Shown: piece by piece, positions 42,033 to 49,630 of the stretch
Layout: each line of letters opens with the position of its first letter
Numbering within the stretch: the first letter of the stretch is position 1
Assembly (NCBI RefSeq): GCF_043757465.1
Contig: NZ_JAYVPL010000079.1
Location: 1-64,000 of the forward strand
Length of the DNA: 64,000 bases
Reading direction: 5' to 3'
DNA from: Armatimonas sp043757465
Lineage (GTDB): Bacteria; Armatimonadota; Armatimonadia; Armatimonadales; Armatimonadaceae
Translations under genes and position numbers: made by a program
The notes under the pieces: generated by a model
The model's input: the letters and a program-made list of their open reading frames with translations, nothing else
Database searches by the model: none
What the model was told of the DNA's origin: nothing

Positions 42033-42824
42033 ATGGCCTCGCCTTTCCCTGGAATGGATCCTTACCTGGAAGATTCGCTGACTTGGCGAAGTGTCCATGG
42101 TGCCTTGTTGACAACTCTGATGTCCCAGCTTAACACTAGCCTGCCCGTGGGACTAATGGCGGTAATGGAGGATCGTGTCGTGATTTCATCGCAACGAAGT
42201 ATGAACCCTGATGTCTCCATCATTCGTTTTGCGACCGCGCCGAACCGTCCACAAAGTGGGGGAGGAACGGCCACACGGACGAGCGTCGCGGCTGACCCTG
42301 CGATCTATGTGCGACATGAAACTCCCTTACCCCAGCGGCGTGTGGCGATTCGCACAGTGCGTGGGGAACTCGTGACGGTGATTGAGGTTCTGAGTCCAAC
42401 TAATAAGCGCACGGGTAAGGATTGGGAGGAGTACAAAAATAAACAATCGGAGCTGCTGGCAAGCGATGTTCACTTGTTGGAGATTGATCTTCTTCGGGGA
42501 GGAGAGTACACCGTTGCTGTTCCTTATGAAGATCTCGAAGCCGAGGGAGAATGGGATTATGTGGTTTGTTTGCACTACGGCGGAACGGGCGAGGAGTACG
42601 AGTTCTGGCCAATTGACCTGCGCCAGCGCCTCCCACGGGTTCATGTGCCACTGATTGATGGGCTGCCTAACCAAGTCATAGATCTGCAGATGGCGCTCGA
42701 CCGGACCTACGATGATGGCCCGTTTGCTCGTGCAACGGACTACCGTCGCGCGACGAATCCCCCTCTGAAGGAGCGGGATGCGGACTGGGCAGATGCTCTG
42801 CTCCGCGAGAAGGGATTTCGATAG
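42033..42824 (+). CDS. DUF4058 family protein
   Basis: A 263-residue protein with the unmistakable DUF4058 start ASPFPGMDPYLE. Later conserved blocks are LVTVIEVLSPTNKR, LLEIDLLRGGE and a C-terminal DRTYDDGPFARATDYRR. The family is frequent, often in many copies, in Planctomycetes, cyanobacteria and Armatimonadota. The VIEVLSPTNK...EIDL pattern recalls a PD-(D/E)XK-like nuclease core, but no activity is established to my knowledge. The stop codon overlaps the GTG of the alcohol dehydrogenase gene. Confidence 0.85.
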   Translation: MASPFPGMDPYLEDSLTWRSVHGALLTTLMSQLNTSLPVGLMAVMEDRVVISSQRSMNPDVSIIRFATAPNRPQSGGGTATRTSVAADPAIYVRHETPLPQRRVAIRTVRGELVTVIEVLSPTNKRTGKDWEEYKNKQSELLASDVHLLEIDLLRGGEYTVAVPYEDLEAEGEWDYVVCLHYGGTGEEYEFWPIDLRQRLPRVHVPLIDGLPNQVIDLQMALDRTYDDGPFARATDYRRATNPPLKERDADWADALLREKGFR

Positions 42825-43897
42825 TGCCCACTATTTTCGCTGCCCTGTTCCGTGAGGTCGGGCGGCCTTTTGTGATTGAGTCTGTTCAGCTTGCCGATCC
42901 TGGGCCTGGTGAGGTGTTGGTGAAGATGCAGGCCACCGGTGTCTGTCACTCGGACTGGCACTTGGTAACCGGCGCGACCAAGGTTCCCCTTCCGACCGTT
43001 CCCGGCCACGAGGGTGCGGGGATTGTGGAGGCCATCGGGCCGGGCGTAAGCCAGGTGAAAGTGGGGGATCTGGTCGCACTAAACTGGGCTCCCTACTGCG
43101 GCCTGTGTGAGTGCTGCCTGGAGAACCTCCCGGCGCTCTGCCAGGAGTATCTGGCCCAAAAATGGGCGGGGACACTTCTCGACGGCACGACGCGTCTCTC
43201 ACAGAACGGCGCTCCGGTCTACCACTTCACCGCCACGGCTTGTTTTGCGGAGTACACCGTCGTCCCGGAGTGCTGCGCGGTTCCGCTGCCTCCCGACATT
43301 CCCCCCGCCATCGCTGCCGTGCTCGGGTGCGCCGTGACCACCGGAGTGGGGGCCGTTTTGAATAAAGCCCGCGTCTCGGCAGGCGACTCCGTGGCCGTTT
43401 TTGGCTGCGGTGGCGTCGGCCTCTGCACGATTCTAGGCGCGGTGGCGGCAGGGGCAGGGCGTATTGTCGCCGTGGATGTCTCCGAAGAAAAGCTCGCTTT
43501 TGCAAAACTGCTCGGCGCGACGGAAACCTCGCTCTCTCCCAAGCTCGAAAAACGCGTGGACTTCGCCTTCGAGTGTGTCGGCCTGCCCGAGCTACAGCGT
43601 CATGCCTTTGATGCCCTCAAGCCCGGTGGCATGGCAGTCTTTGCCGGCATCACGCCCACCGACTCGCTCACGTCACTTCCCGGTGCGGCCTGGACCCGCC
43701 AAGAGAAAACCGTCGCGGGCACCTACTACGGAACCGCCCATCCCCGTCGGGACTTCCCCAGGTTCGCCGAACTCTGGCGTCAGGGCCGCCTGCCGCTGGA
43801 GAAGCTCCTTACGCGAACCTACGCGCTAGGGCAGATCGAGACGGCCTACGCTGATCTTGTGGGGGGCGCGGTCGGGCGCGGGATGATTGTGTTTTAA
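42824..43897 (+). CDS. zinc-dependent alcohol dehydrogenase (MDR family, class III-like)
   Basis: A 357-residue medium-chain dehydrogenase. Catalytic zinc ligands are in GVCHSDWH and PGHEGAG; the structural zinc cysteines are CGLCECCLENLPALC (about residues 90-105). The NAD-binding GCGGVGLCTILGA (about 190) precedes an Asp (VAVDVS) specific for NAD. It resembles aryl-alcohol or S-(hydroxymethyl)glutathione/mycothiol-type dehydrogenases. The GTG start shares a base with the DUF4058 stop. Physiological alcohol unknown. A terminator-like hairpin follows. Confidence 0.85.
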   Translation: MPTIFAALFREVGRPFVIESVQLADPGPGEVLVKMQATGVCHSDWHLVTGATKVPLPTVPGHEGAGIVEAIGPGVSQVKVGDLVALNWAPYCGLCECCLENLPALCQEYLAQKWAGTLLDGTTRLSQNGAPVYHFTATACFAEYTVVPECCAVPLPPDIPPAIAAVLGCAVTTGVGAVLNKARVSAGDSVAVFGCGGVGLCTILGAVAAGAGRIVAVDVSEEKLAFAKLLGATETSLSPKLEKRVDFAFECVGLPELQRHAFDALKPGGMAVFAGITPTDSLTSLPGAAWTRQEKTVAGTYYGTAHPRRDFPRFAELWRQGRLPLEKLLTRTYALGQIETAYADLVGGAVGRGMIVF

Positions 43898-43921
43898 CCC
43901 GAGCCTTTTTCATGAATCCCG

Positions 43922-43992
43922 GGGCCGCCCACTGAAGTAGGCGTCTCCGACGGGAACAAAGCCCGTTCCGGGCTGGGATTTTTTAGGCGGCA
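43922..43992. repeat. compound hairpin element
   Basis: The outer arms GCCGCC and GGCGGC (about 43924 and 43986) enclose a hairpin CCCAC-TGAA-GTAGG and a second, AGCCCG-TTC-CGGGCT. The first inner hairpin resembles the terminal hairpins of the element in the pyr operon (CCCAC, TGAAC, GTGGG, then GTCT). Likely a dispersed repetitive palindrome; copy number needs the whole genome. Confidence 0.4.
43960..43984 (+). terminator. probable intrinsic terminator after the alcohol dehydrogenase gene
   Basis: AGCCCG-TTC-CGGGCT stem-loop followed, after GGGA, by six T. It lies about 60 nt past the stop codon, on the right strand to end the DUF4058-dehydrogenase transcript. Confidence 0.5.
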
Positions 43993-44147
43993 CCCAAGGG
44001 TACCCGGACTTCGTTTGCTTGTAGACGCCCTGCCGACATCTCCGCCCCTCATATCTATCTTGTATCCCGAAAAGCCACCGAGAAATAGGGTAAAATAGTT
44101 CATCATTATGACCGCTACAGCATAATACTCCCCACGAGGAAGCAAAC

Positions 44148-44171
44148 ACCGCTGCGGCAGAAATACTAGTT
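44148..44171 (+). repeat. 24-nt leader repeat, copy 2 (other copy at 166)
   Basis: Identical to 166-189 except at one base (T44167 versus G185). It lies 22 nt after a CATAAT box and 28 nt before the ATG of the HNH gene, the same order as in copy 1. Confidence 0.6.
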
Positions 44172-44198
44172 CGCTGTCAAATCGATCGATTATCACCC

Positions 44199-44792
44199 AT
44201 GCCGATACCACCAATCGAAACCGTAAGGCAACACATTGCGTGCTCATACGCAAACCTCGCTCGGGCACATGCGGCCGTTGAAGCGGGCACTGACTCATAC
44301 GGACGCGTACACCACATGATTCGTGCGAGGCTCTTCAAAGGCCTTACTACAGGCAAGATGGAGATGCGGACGCTGTACGATGATGAGAAGGTCAAGCTCA
44401 TCTACTCGCAAGCATGTTGTTACTGTGGAACTACCGAGGCACTCAGCATTGATCATCTGATTCCACAGATAAAGGGCGGTGCCGATTATTCGGACAATCT
44501 TGTTTGGGCTTGCCGATCCTGCAATAGCTCCAAGCGGGACCGTGATCTTCTGGACTGGTGCCAAACCAAAAACACTTTTCCCTCCATTCTGCTTCTGCGT
44601 CGTTACATGAAGCTTGTTGCGCGGTATTGTGAGGAACACGAGTTACTTGACACCTTGTTGGCAGACGCACTGAAGCAAAATCTGCCATTCAAACTCCAAT
44701 TGCTTCCCTACAGTTTCCCGGCGTTGAGTACGTTGGTACTCTGGGTGCCAAACAAGCAACAAGAATCCGACGCCTCAACTGGCGTAAAATGA
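44199..44792 (+). CDS. HNH endonuclease
   Basis: A 197-residue protein with a clear HNH/zinc-finger core at about residues 70-112: CCYCG, LSIDHLIPQIKGG (the D-H of the catalytic motif), DNLVWACRSCNSSKRD. The pairs CxxC ... CxxC bind structural zinc, and the His in DHL acts as general base. GC is lower than in the neighbours, indicating transfer. No adjacent methyltransferase, phage or CRISPR gene is present. The start ATG has only a weak ribosome site. It could be a solitary restriction-type or homing-type nuclease. Confidence 0.8.
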   Translation: MPIPPIETVRQHIACSYANLARAHAAVEAGTDSYGRVHHMIRARLFKGLTTGKMEMRTLYDDEKVKLIYSQACCYCGTTEALSIDHLIPQIKGGADYSDNLVWACRSCNSSKRDRDLLDWCQTKNTFPSILLLRRYMKLVARYCEEHELLDTLLADALKQNLPFKLQLLPYSFPALSTLVLWVPNKQQESDASTGVK

Positions 44793-44928
44793 CATCGAAC
44801 AAGTGCGAAGAAGACGGCTGTGTCTCAGGCGGATCCGGATCAGGAAGCGCTAGGTGGGCTACGGACGGCAGGAGGGGCGCTCACCGAGGAGTTTAGCGCG
44901 GCGAAGCCTGCGGTCACGGATTGGAGGT

Positions 44929-45291
44929 TTAGCGACGGTCAAACGCCCGCGCTACCGTCTTGGGAGCTTGAATACGCCAGGCCTCCTCAATCAACTCCGC
45001 AAGCTCGTCGGTGTCGATTGCAGGAAGGCGCACCAGGACAGCGGGAAAGCCTCGGTAGTGGTCGTCGGTGAAGAACTTGGCCGGGTCAGAAGCAATGAGC
45101 GCTTGTTTTTCGTCCTCGTTGGCGACACGCACCGCCAGTACATCGAGGTGCAGGGTACGGCCTTTCTGGCCGGGCACTTTCTCGGCGTAGTACCAGCAAA
45201 AGCCCTTCTTGCGAACCCGAAAGCCCGTCCCTTCGTGAACCGTCTCCGGAAAAGAGAGGGCGATTCGCTCCACATCGTCTGTATCGGTCAT
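44929..45291 (-). CDS. MmcQ/YjbR family protein
   Basis: A 120-residue protein with the YjbR fold pattern: DVERIALSFPETVHEG at the N-terminus, FRVRKKGFCWYY, and the C-terminal helices DTDELAELIEEAWRIQAPK with the typical W-x-APK ending. Members are small and DNA-binding-like, with no settled function. The start lies 6 nt downstream of the RNB gene's stop, so it is probably co-transcribed with that ribonuclease. Confidence 0.85.
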   Translation of the reverse strand: MTDTDDVERIALSFPETVHEGTGFRVRKKGFCWYYAEKVPGQKGRTLHLDVLAVRVANEDEKQALIASDPAKFFTDDHYRGFPAVLVRLPAIDTDELAELIEEAWRIQAPKTVARAFDRR

Positions 45292-45297
45292 GAGCAG

Positions 45298-46743
45298 TTA
45301 ATCCCGATGCAAAAAATCAATAAAGCCGGTCTCGGGGTCGGCCTTGATGAGCTTCACCGAGACGCGGTCGCCCACATCCAGCCCATGCTCGTTGCGGGTG
45401 ACGCGGCCCTCGATGGGCGGCTCCAGCAGGCGGGCGTAGACTTTCCCGTTCTTGGCACCGGTAATGACGGCATCGAAGATTTCTCCTAGGCGCGGCTGTA
45501 AAAAGATCGCCGCTGCGCTCTTGCGCAGGCGGCGCTCAACTTTATCGGCGACACTTGCCCGCTCGGTGCAGTGCGCGGCGAGTGCTTCCAGCTCCTCCGG
45601 GGTGTAGGGCGCAGGCGCTTGATTGAGTGTGGCCTTGATGAGGCGTTGCACCACAATATCCACATAACGTCGGTTGGGCGCGGTCGAGTGCGTGTACCCG
45701 CCCACGGCCAGTCCGAAGTGCCCCTCGCTCTCTCGGCCTGCTTTTACCAGCGTGTACTCACCCGGCCCCAGAAGTTTCACTACCGTGAGCGAGAGCTCAG
45801 GAAAGCCCTGCGGGTCGGCGGCACGCCGACGCTCCAGAAATGCAGAGAGGGCACGTGGGTCGGGGGTCTCGGGGAGGGGTTCGTTCAGCGCCTTTGCCAC
45901 CTCCATAATGCGATCCCAGCGCTTAGGGGCACGGACGATGCGCTGAATAGATGCCCGCCCACTTTCGTGCAGCAGCTCGGCCACGGCGGTATTGACGGCA
46001 ACCATGAAGCTCTCAATGAGTAAGCGCGCCCGGTTCTTGTGAATCGTCTTCATGCCCACGATCTTACCGTTCTCGGTGATGGGCTGGGTCTCGACGCTCT
46101 CGAAGTTCAGTGCGCCTTGCCGTTCGCGCAGAGCCAGAAACCGCTCTAGGGTCTCGTTCTGGAGCTTGAGCTGCGTCTCCAGACCGGGCACGGCAGCGAT
46201 TTCGTCGGGAAGCTCTGCGTTACCTTCCAGCCACGGCCCGATTCTATCGTAGGTAAGTTTGGCATGGTTGCGCACCAGCGCGGGAGCTGCGCTCCGCTCT
46301 TGCAGCGTGCCGTCGGGGTTGACACGAAGCGAGACCACCATCGCCACGCGGTCTTCACCGCTCACGAGTGAGGTCGCCTCCGTCGAAAGTGCCTCGGGGA
46401 GCATGGGGAAGACATGCCCGGGCGTGTAGAGGCTACTGGTGTTCTTGGCCGCGTGGGAATCTATCACGCCGCCCTGAGGCACGCGCCAGTCCACCTCCGC
46501 AATCCCGACCCGCAGGACAATATCGCCGTCGGGCAGGCGCTCCGCCACCTCGATCTGGTCAAGATCCCGCGACTCCGCATTGTCCACGGACGACCAGAGC
46601 AAGTGGCGCAGGTCCGGCAAGTTAGTTGGCAAGGCGACTCTCTGTGCCGCTGCCTCCTTTACGGCGTCGGGAAACGTGGGGGTGAACCCCGCATCACGTA
46701 GAGCGGTGACAGCAATGGCAATCAGATCGGGCGATTTGAACAT
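45298..46743 (-). CDS. RNB-domain exoribonuclease (RNase II/R family, short form)
   Basis: A 481-residue 3'-5' exoribonuclease. The RNB core has RDLDQIEVAERL with catalytic Asps (about 75-85), TPGHVFPMLPEALS, EDRVAMVVSL, and STAPNRRYVDIVVQRL near residue 385. A C-terminal S1-like barrel (GEIFDAVITGAKNGKVYARL) follows. The usual N-terminal cold-shock domains are absent, making it about 160 residues shorter than E. coli RNase II. The start at 46743 was chosen because TAAAAT lies 7 nt upstream; an open extension beyond it crosses the promoter and the divergent gene's region. Confidence 0.85.
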   Translation of the reverse strand: MFKSPDLIAIAVTALRDAGFTPTFPDAVKEAAAQRVALPTNLPDLRHLLWSSVDNAESRDLDQIEVAERLPDGDIVLRVGIAEVDWRVPQGGVIDSHAAKNTSSLYTPGHVFPMLPEALSTEATSLVSGEDRVAMVVSLRVNPDGTLQERSAAPALVRNHAKLTYDRIGPWLEGNAELPDEIAAVPGLETQLKLQNETLERFLALRERQGALNFESVETQPITENGKIVGMKTIHKNRARLLIESFMVAVNTAVAELLHESGRASIQRIVRAPKRWDRIMEVAKALNEPLPETPDPRALSAFLERRRAADPQGFPELSLTVVKLLGPGEYTLVKAGRESEGHFGLAVGGYTHSTAPNRRYVDIVVQRLIKATLNQAPAPYTPEELEALAAHCTERASVADKVERRLRKSAAAIFLQPRLGEIFDAVITGAKNGKVYARLLEPPIEGRVTRNEHGLDVGDRVSVKLIKADPETGFIDFLHRD

Positions 46744-46750
46744 GATGTGT

Positions 46751-46756
46751 ATTTTA
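46751..46756 (-). promoter_or_regulatory. -10 element of the RNB gene (leaderless)
   Basis: TAAAAT on the minus strand, 7 nt before the ATG at 46743. Confidence 0.6.
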
Positions 46757-46762
46757 CATCCC

Positions 46763-46782
46763 TCACGGCACCAGTGCCGTGA
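46763..46782. promoter_or_regulatory. candidate operator between divergent RNB and PLC-like genes
   Basis: A perfect inverted repeat, TCACGGCAC, two bases, GTGCCGTGA. It sits between the two divergent -10 boxes (46751-46756 minus and 46792-46797 plus) and covers the expected -35 region of both promoters, the usual place for a repressor site. Confidence 0.5.
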
Positions 46783-46791
46783 CCGCGCAGG

Positions 46792-46797
46792 TATTAT
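46792..46797 (+). promoter_or_regulatory. -10 element of the PLC-like esterase gene
   Basis: TATTAT, 12 nt before the ATG at 46810. The short leader has no Shine-Dalgarno sequence. Confidence 0.4.
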
Positions 46798-46809
46798 GGC
46801 CATAAAAGA

Positions 46810-47556
46810 ATGGATGATAAAACCATGCCCAAACCTCTGCCGCGTGCCCATGCACACAACGACTACGCCCATACCCGTCCGCTGCTCGATGCCTTGGAGC
46901 AGGGCTTTTGTAGTGTCGAGGCCGATGTCTACTTGGAAAACGGCCAGCTCCTCGTGGGCCACGACAAGAAAGACCTGCGCCCGGAGCGGACGCTCACCGC
47001 GCTGTATTTAGAACCGCTCTGGCAACAGGTGAAGGCCAACGGAGGCCAGGTCTATCACGATGCCGCGCCGGTGACACTGCTCGTTGATATTAAGACTGAG
47101 GGGGCAAGAGTCTATGCAGCCCTCAAAGAGACACTCAAGCCCTACGCCCCGATGCTGACGCGCTTCGAGAACGGGAAAATCCAGCGTCGTGCCATTACGA
47201 TTATCCTCTCCGGCGACCGTCCACGCGAAGTGCTTGCCGCCGAGCGTAGCCGCCTCGCTGCCCTCGATGGCCGCCCCGATGACCTAGGCAAAAATCTGCC
47301 CGTCGCGCTCTTTCCCCTGATCAGCGAGAGCTGGTTTACTCTGTTCAAGTGGTACGGCTCTGGCCTCATGACCCGCGCCGACCGCGAGAAACTCGCAAGT
47401 CTCGTCGAGCAAGCCCACACCGAAGGCCGCACGATTCGCTTCTGGGCCGCTCCAGACAACCCCGCAGGCTGGGAGGTCTGCTGGCGTGCGGGCGTGGACT
47501 ATCTCAACACCGACAAACTGTCGGAGCTGGCGGCGTTCCTTCGAAAACAGTCATAG
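46810..47556 (+). CDS. PI-PLC / glycerophosphodiesterase-like protein
   Basis: A 248-residue TIM-barrel phosphodiesterase of the PLC-like superfamily: RAHAHNDYAHTRPLLDALEQG at residues 12-32 holds the catalytic His and Asn, then EADVYLENGQLLVGHDK with the metal-binding Glu/Asp, and TLLVDIKTEG. It ends YLNTDKLSELAAFL. The substrate may be a glycerophosphodiester or phosphoinositide. No signal peptide is visible, so it is cytoplasmic or exported by another route. An in-frame ATG at 46825 (MPKPLPRAH) is an equally good start. It is divergent from the RNB gene across a palindromic operator-like site. Confidence 0.75.
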   Translation: MDDKTMPKPLPRAHAHNDYAHTRPLLDALEQGFCSVEADVYLENGQLLVGHDKKDLRPERTLTALYLEPLWQQVKANGGQVYHDAAPVTLLVDIKTEGARVYAALKETLKPYAPMLTRFENGKIQRRAITIILSGDRPREVLAAERSRLAALDGRPDDLGKNLPVALFPLISESWFTLFKWYGSGLMTRADREKLASLVEQAHTEGRTIRFWAAPDNPAGWEVCWRAGVDYLNTDKLSELAAFLRKQS

Positions 47557-47591
47557 AGGAAGCCAAAGGCTCTCTGCCGAACTTGGGTTGC

Positions 47592-48305
47592 ATGACGGAC
47601 GATCTTCTTCTCACGGGGCGTGTGGCGCTGATTGCAGGTGGCGCAGGCAGTATCGGGCAGGCGGTGGCGGCGCGGCTGTCGGTGTTCGGGGCGACGGTGA
47701 TCACGGCAGACCGGCCTGGTTCAACGGCGGACTTGCAGACCGACCTACGCGATGCCAGCGCGGCGGATGCGCTGGTGGCGCAGGTGCTCCAGACGCATGG
47801 CCGACTCGATATACTGATCAACTGCCAGGGAATCACCGGGGCGAGTGTGCCGCTCTGGGAGCAAACGGATGAGAACTGGGATGCTGTGCTCGAAATCTGC
47901 CTGACAAGTGTGTTTCGGCTGTGCCGGGCGGCGATTCGGCCCATGCGCCAGGCGCAGCGCGGCGCGATTGTGAGTATCGCGTCGGTGGCGGGTAAAGAGG
48001 GCAACCCGAACTTGACGGCTTACTCCAGTGCGAAGGCGGGGGTGATTGGCTTCACGAAGGCGGTCGGCAAGGAAGTGGCCAAAGAGGGGATTCGCGTCAA
48101 CTGTGTCGCGCCCGCGCAGATCGCGACCCCGATGCTGGAGCAGATGAGCCACGATGTGGTGGCAACACTCCTCTCAAAAATTCCTATGGGGAGGCCAGGC
48201 ACCGTGGACGAAGTGGCGAGCGTGGTGCATTTTCTCTGCTCCGATGCAGCGAGCTTTGTGACGGCGCAGTGCTACGATCTCTCCGGTGGACGCTGTACAT
48301 ACTGA
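47592..48305 (+). CDS. short-chain dehydrogenase/reductase (classical SDR)
   Basis: A 237-residue SDR. Cofactor motif GGAGSIG near residue 16, Asp in ITADRP (NAD preference), NCQGITG in place of NNAG, catalytic Ser in SIASVAG, and YSSAK with Tyr/Lys. It ends FVTAQCYDLSGGRCTY. The ATG at 47592 starts the typical N-terminus; further upstream the frame lies in the previous gene. It precedes the double-epimerase gene by 8 nt, so the two may act on one substrate, perhaps a sugar or sugar acid. Confidence 0.85.
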   Translation: MTDDLLLTGRVALIAGGAGSIGQAVAARLSVFGATVITADRPGSTADLQTDLRDASAADALVAQVLQTHGRLDILINCQGITGASVPLWEQTDENWDAVLEICLTSVFRLCRAAIRPMRQAQRGAIVSIASVAGKEGNPNLTAYSSAKAGVIGFTKAVGKEVAKEGIRVNCVAPAQIATPMLEQMSHDVVATLLSKIPMGRPGTVDEVASVVHFLCSDAASFVTAQCYDLSGGRCTY

Positions 48306-48313
48306 TAATAACT

Positions 48314-49609
48314 ATGAATAAGACGATTTTGTTTGATGGTGATCCCCGTGATAGTCCGTCTGTGGCTGCTGCCGTTGCCGGTGCAGAGACCTTGATCCAC
48401 ATGCCCGTTGCCCAAGTGCCCCGTCGCATCGAGGACTTCGATCGTGCGACACGTGGCATGTACGTGCTGGCGACGGAAGCCGTGAAAGCTGGGGTGAAGC
48501 ATATCATCTTGTGCTCGTCGCTGGCGTTTTTTGGCCGCATCCCGCAGAACTGGCATCTGGGTACGAACTGGCGACCGCGGCCCTCGACCGAACTAGATCA
48601 GCTCTGCCCGTACCTGAGCGAACTCTCGCTTCAGGAAGTGGCACGGGCGACAGGGCTTCATGTGACGGTTTTGCGTTTGGGAGCGGAAGTACAGCTTCGG
48701 GAGGCGCTGCTCGAAGTGGCTGCGGTGGCCAGTATTCCCTGGCGCATTGTGCATAGGGGAAGCGTCCCCGGTCGGCCTGCGAGCGACCACGGCAAGTCCT
48801 GGCGCACGATCTTAGGGCCGGTCGCGCCGGTTGCGTCACGACCTATCCAGAAAGTGGCGGTGCTGGGAGCGGGCGGGCCGATAGGTCGCGTGGTCGCGGA
48901 TGTGCTCAAAGACCACTACACGCTCCGTTTGGCGGACCTGCATTCACTGCTGGAGGCCAAGTCCCAGTCGCCGGACGCGCCACTCGCCCAGCCATTACCC
49001 CTGCCGCATGAGGAGGTCTTTCTCGATGTGCGTGACTTTGGCTCCGTGCTGGCGGCGTGCAACGGCTGCGATGCGATCATTAACTTAACCGTCGTGCGCC
49101 CCGATTTCATTGAGGCGTTTCTGGTGAACTCGCTGGGAGCCTATAATATCGGGCGGGCGGCGGCGCAACTGGGGATTCGGCGCGTGGTTCAGACCGGGCC
49201 GCAGCTCATCACGCTGCACGGTGAGAACGACTTCACCGACGATTTTCATCTGGCGTGTGACTCCCCGACCCGGCCCGGGCGCTATCTCTACGGGCATAGT
49301 AAGTTTTTAGGCAACGAGGCGCTACGGGTTTTTGCAGAGTGGCATGATCTGGAAGTGCCCAATGTCATGTTCAATGGTTTCGCTCAGCCCGATGCCGTGA
49401 GCGAGCACGGCAGTAGCGCAATGATGCTCTCGTGGCAAGATGCTGCCCGGGCCATTAAGTGTGCTCTGGAGGTGCCGTCGCTGCCGAGCCCCTACGAGGA
49501 GTTCCACTGCGTCGCGGACTTTCCCCATGACCAGTGTCGCACCGACAAAGCCGAGCGCCTTCTGGGCTGGAAGCCGCAGGATACGCTGGAAGGGCTCTGG
49601 AGACGTTGA
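48314..49609 (+). CDS. tandem NAD-dependent epimerase-like protein with degenerate first half
   Basis: A 431-residue protein made of two epimerase/dehydratase-like halves. The first (about 1-170) starts at ILFDGDPRDSPSVAAAVAGAETLIHMPV, lacks the glycine-rich nucleotide loop, and has YLSEL where YXXXK is expected, so it should not bind NAD. The second (about 180-431) has VAVLGAGGPIGRVV and YGHSK, so it looks active. ATG 48314 follows GATAAT by 4 nt. The arrangement could be a fusion of two copies, with the first kept as a structural or regulatory unit. It resembles sugar-acid or nucleotide-sugar dehydratases; substrate unknown. Confidence 0.65.
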   Translation: MNKTILFDGDPRDSPSVAAAVAGAETLIHMPVAQVPRRIEDFDRATRGMYVLATEAVKAGVKHIILCSSLAFFGRIPQNWHLGTNWRPRPSTELDQLCPYLSELSLQEVARATGLHVTVLRLGAEVQLREALLEVAAVASIPWRIVHRGSVPGRPASDHGKSWRTILGPVAPVASRPIQKVAVLGAGGPIGRVVADVLKDHYTLRLADLHSLLEAKSQSPDAPLAQPLPLPHEEVFLDVRDFGSVLAACNGCDAIINLTVVRPDFIEAFLVNSLGAYNIGRAAAQLGIRRVVQTGPQLITLHGENDFTDDFHLACDSPTRPGRYLYGHSKFLGNEALRVFAEWHDLEVPNVMFNGFAQPDAVSEHGSSAMMLSWQDAARAIKCALEVPSLPSPYEEFHCVADFPHDQCRTDKAERLLGWKPQDTLEGLWRR

Positions 49610-49630
49610 CCACCGACGCGCATTAAAACC

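Larger units (their letters stand above)
43898..44198 (+). other. intergenic region with hairpin element, terminator and HNH leader
   Basis: No gene is seen in these 301 nt. It contains a palindromic element (43922-43992) that includes a terminator-like hairpin, then -10-like boxes TAAAAT (44092) and CATAAT (44121), and the second copy of the 24-nt leader repeat (44148-44171) just before the HNH gene. Confidence 0.5.

Noticed and set aside
43910..44149. A minus-strand 79-residue protein in the gap after the alcohol dehydrogenase
   Set aside because: Its C-terminal part is encoded by the palindromic element and its composition looks like translated repeat, with no ribosome site or family pattern.
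44100..44930. Integron cassette with attC sites around the HNH gene
   Set aside because: The shared 24-nt element and the imperfect repeats GTTTAGCG near 44893 and 44930 suggested it, but no paired R and L boxes and no integrase are visible.
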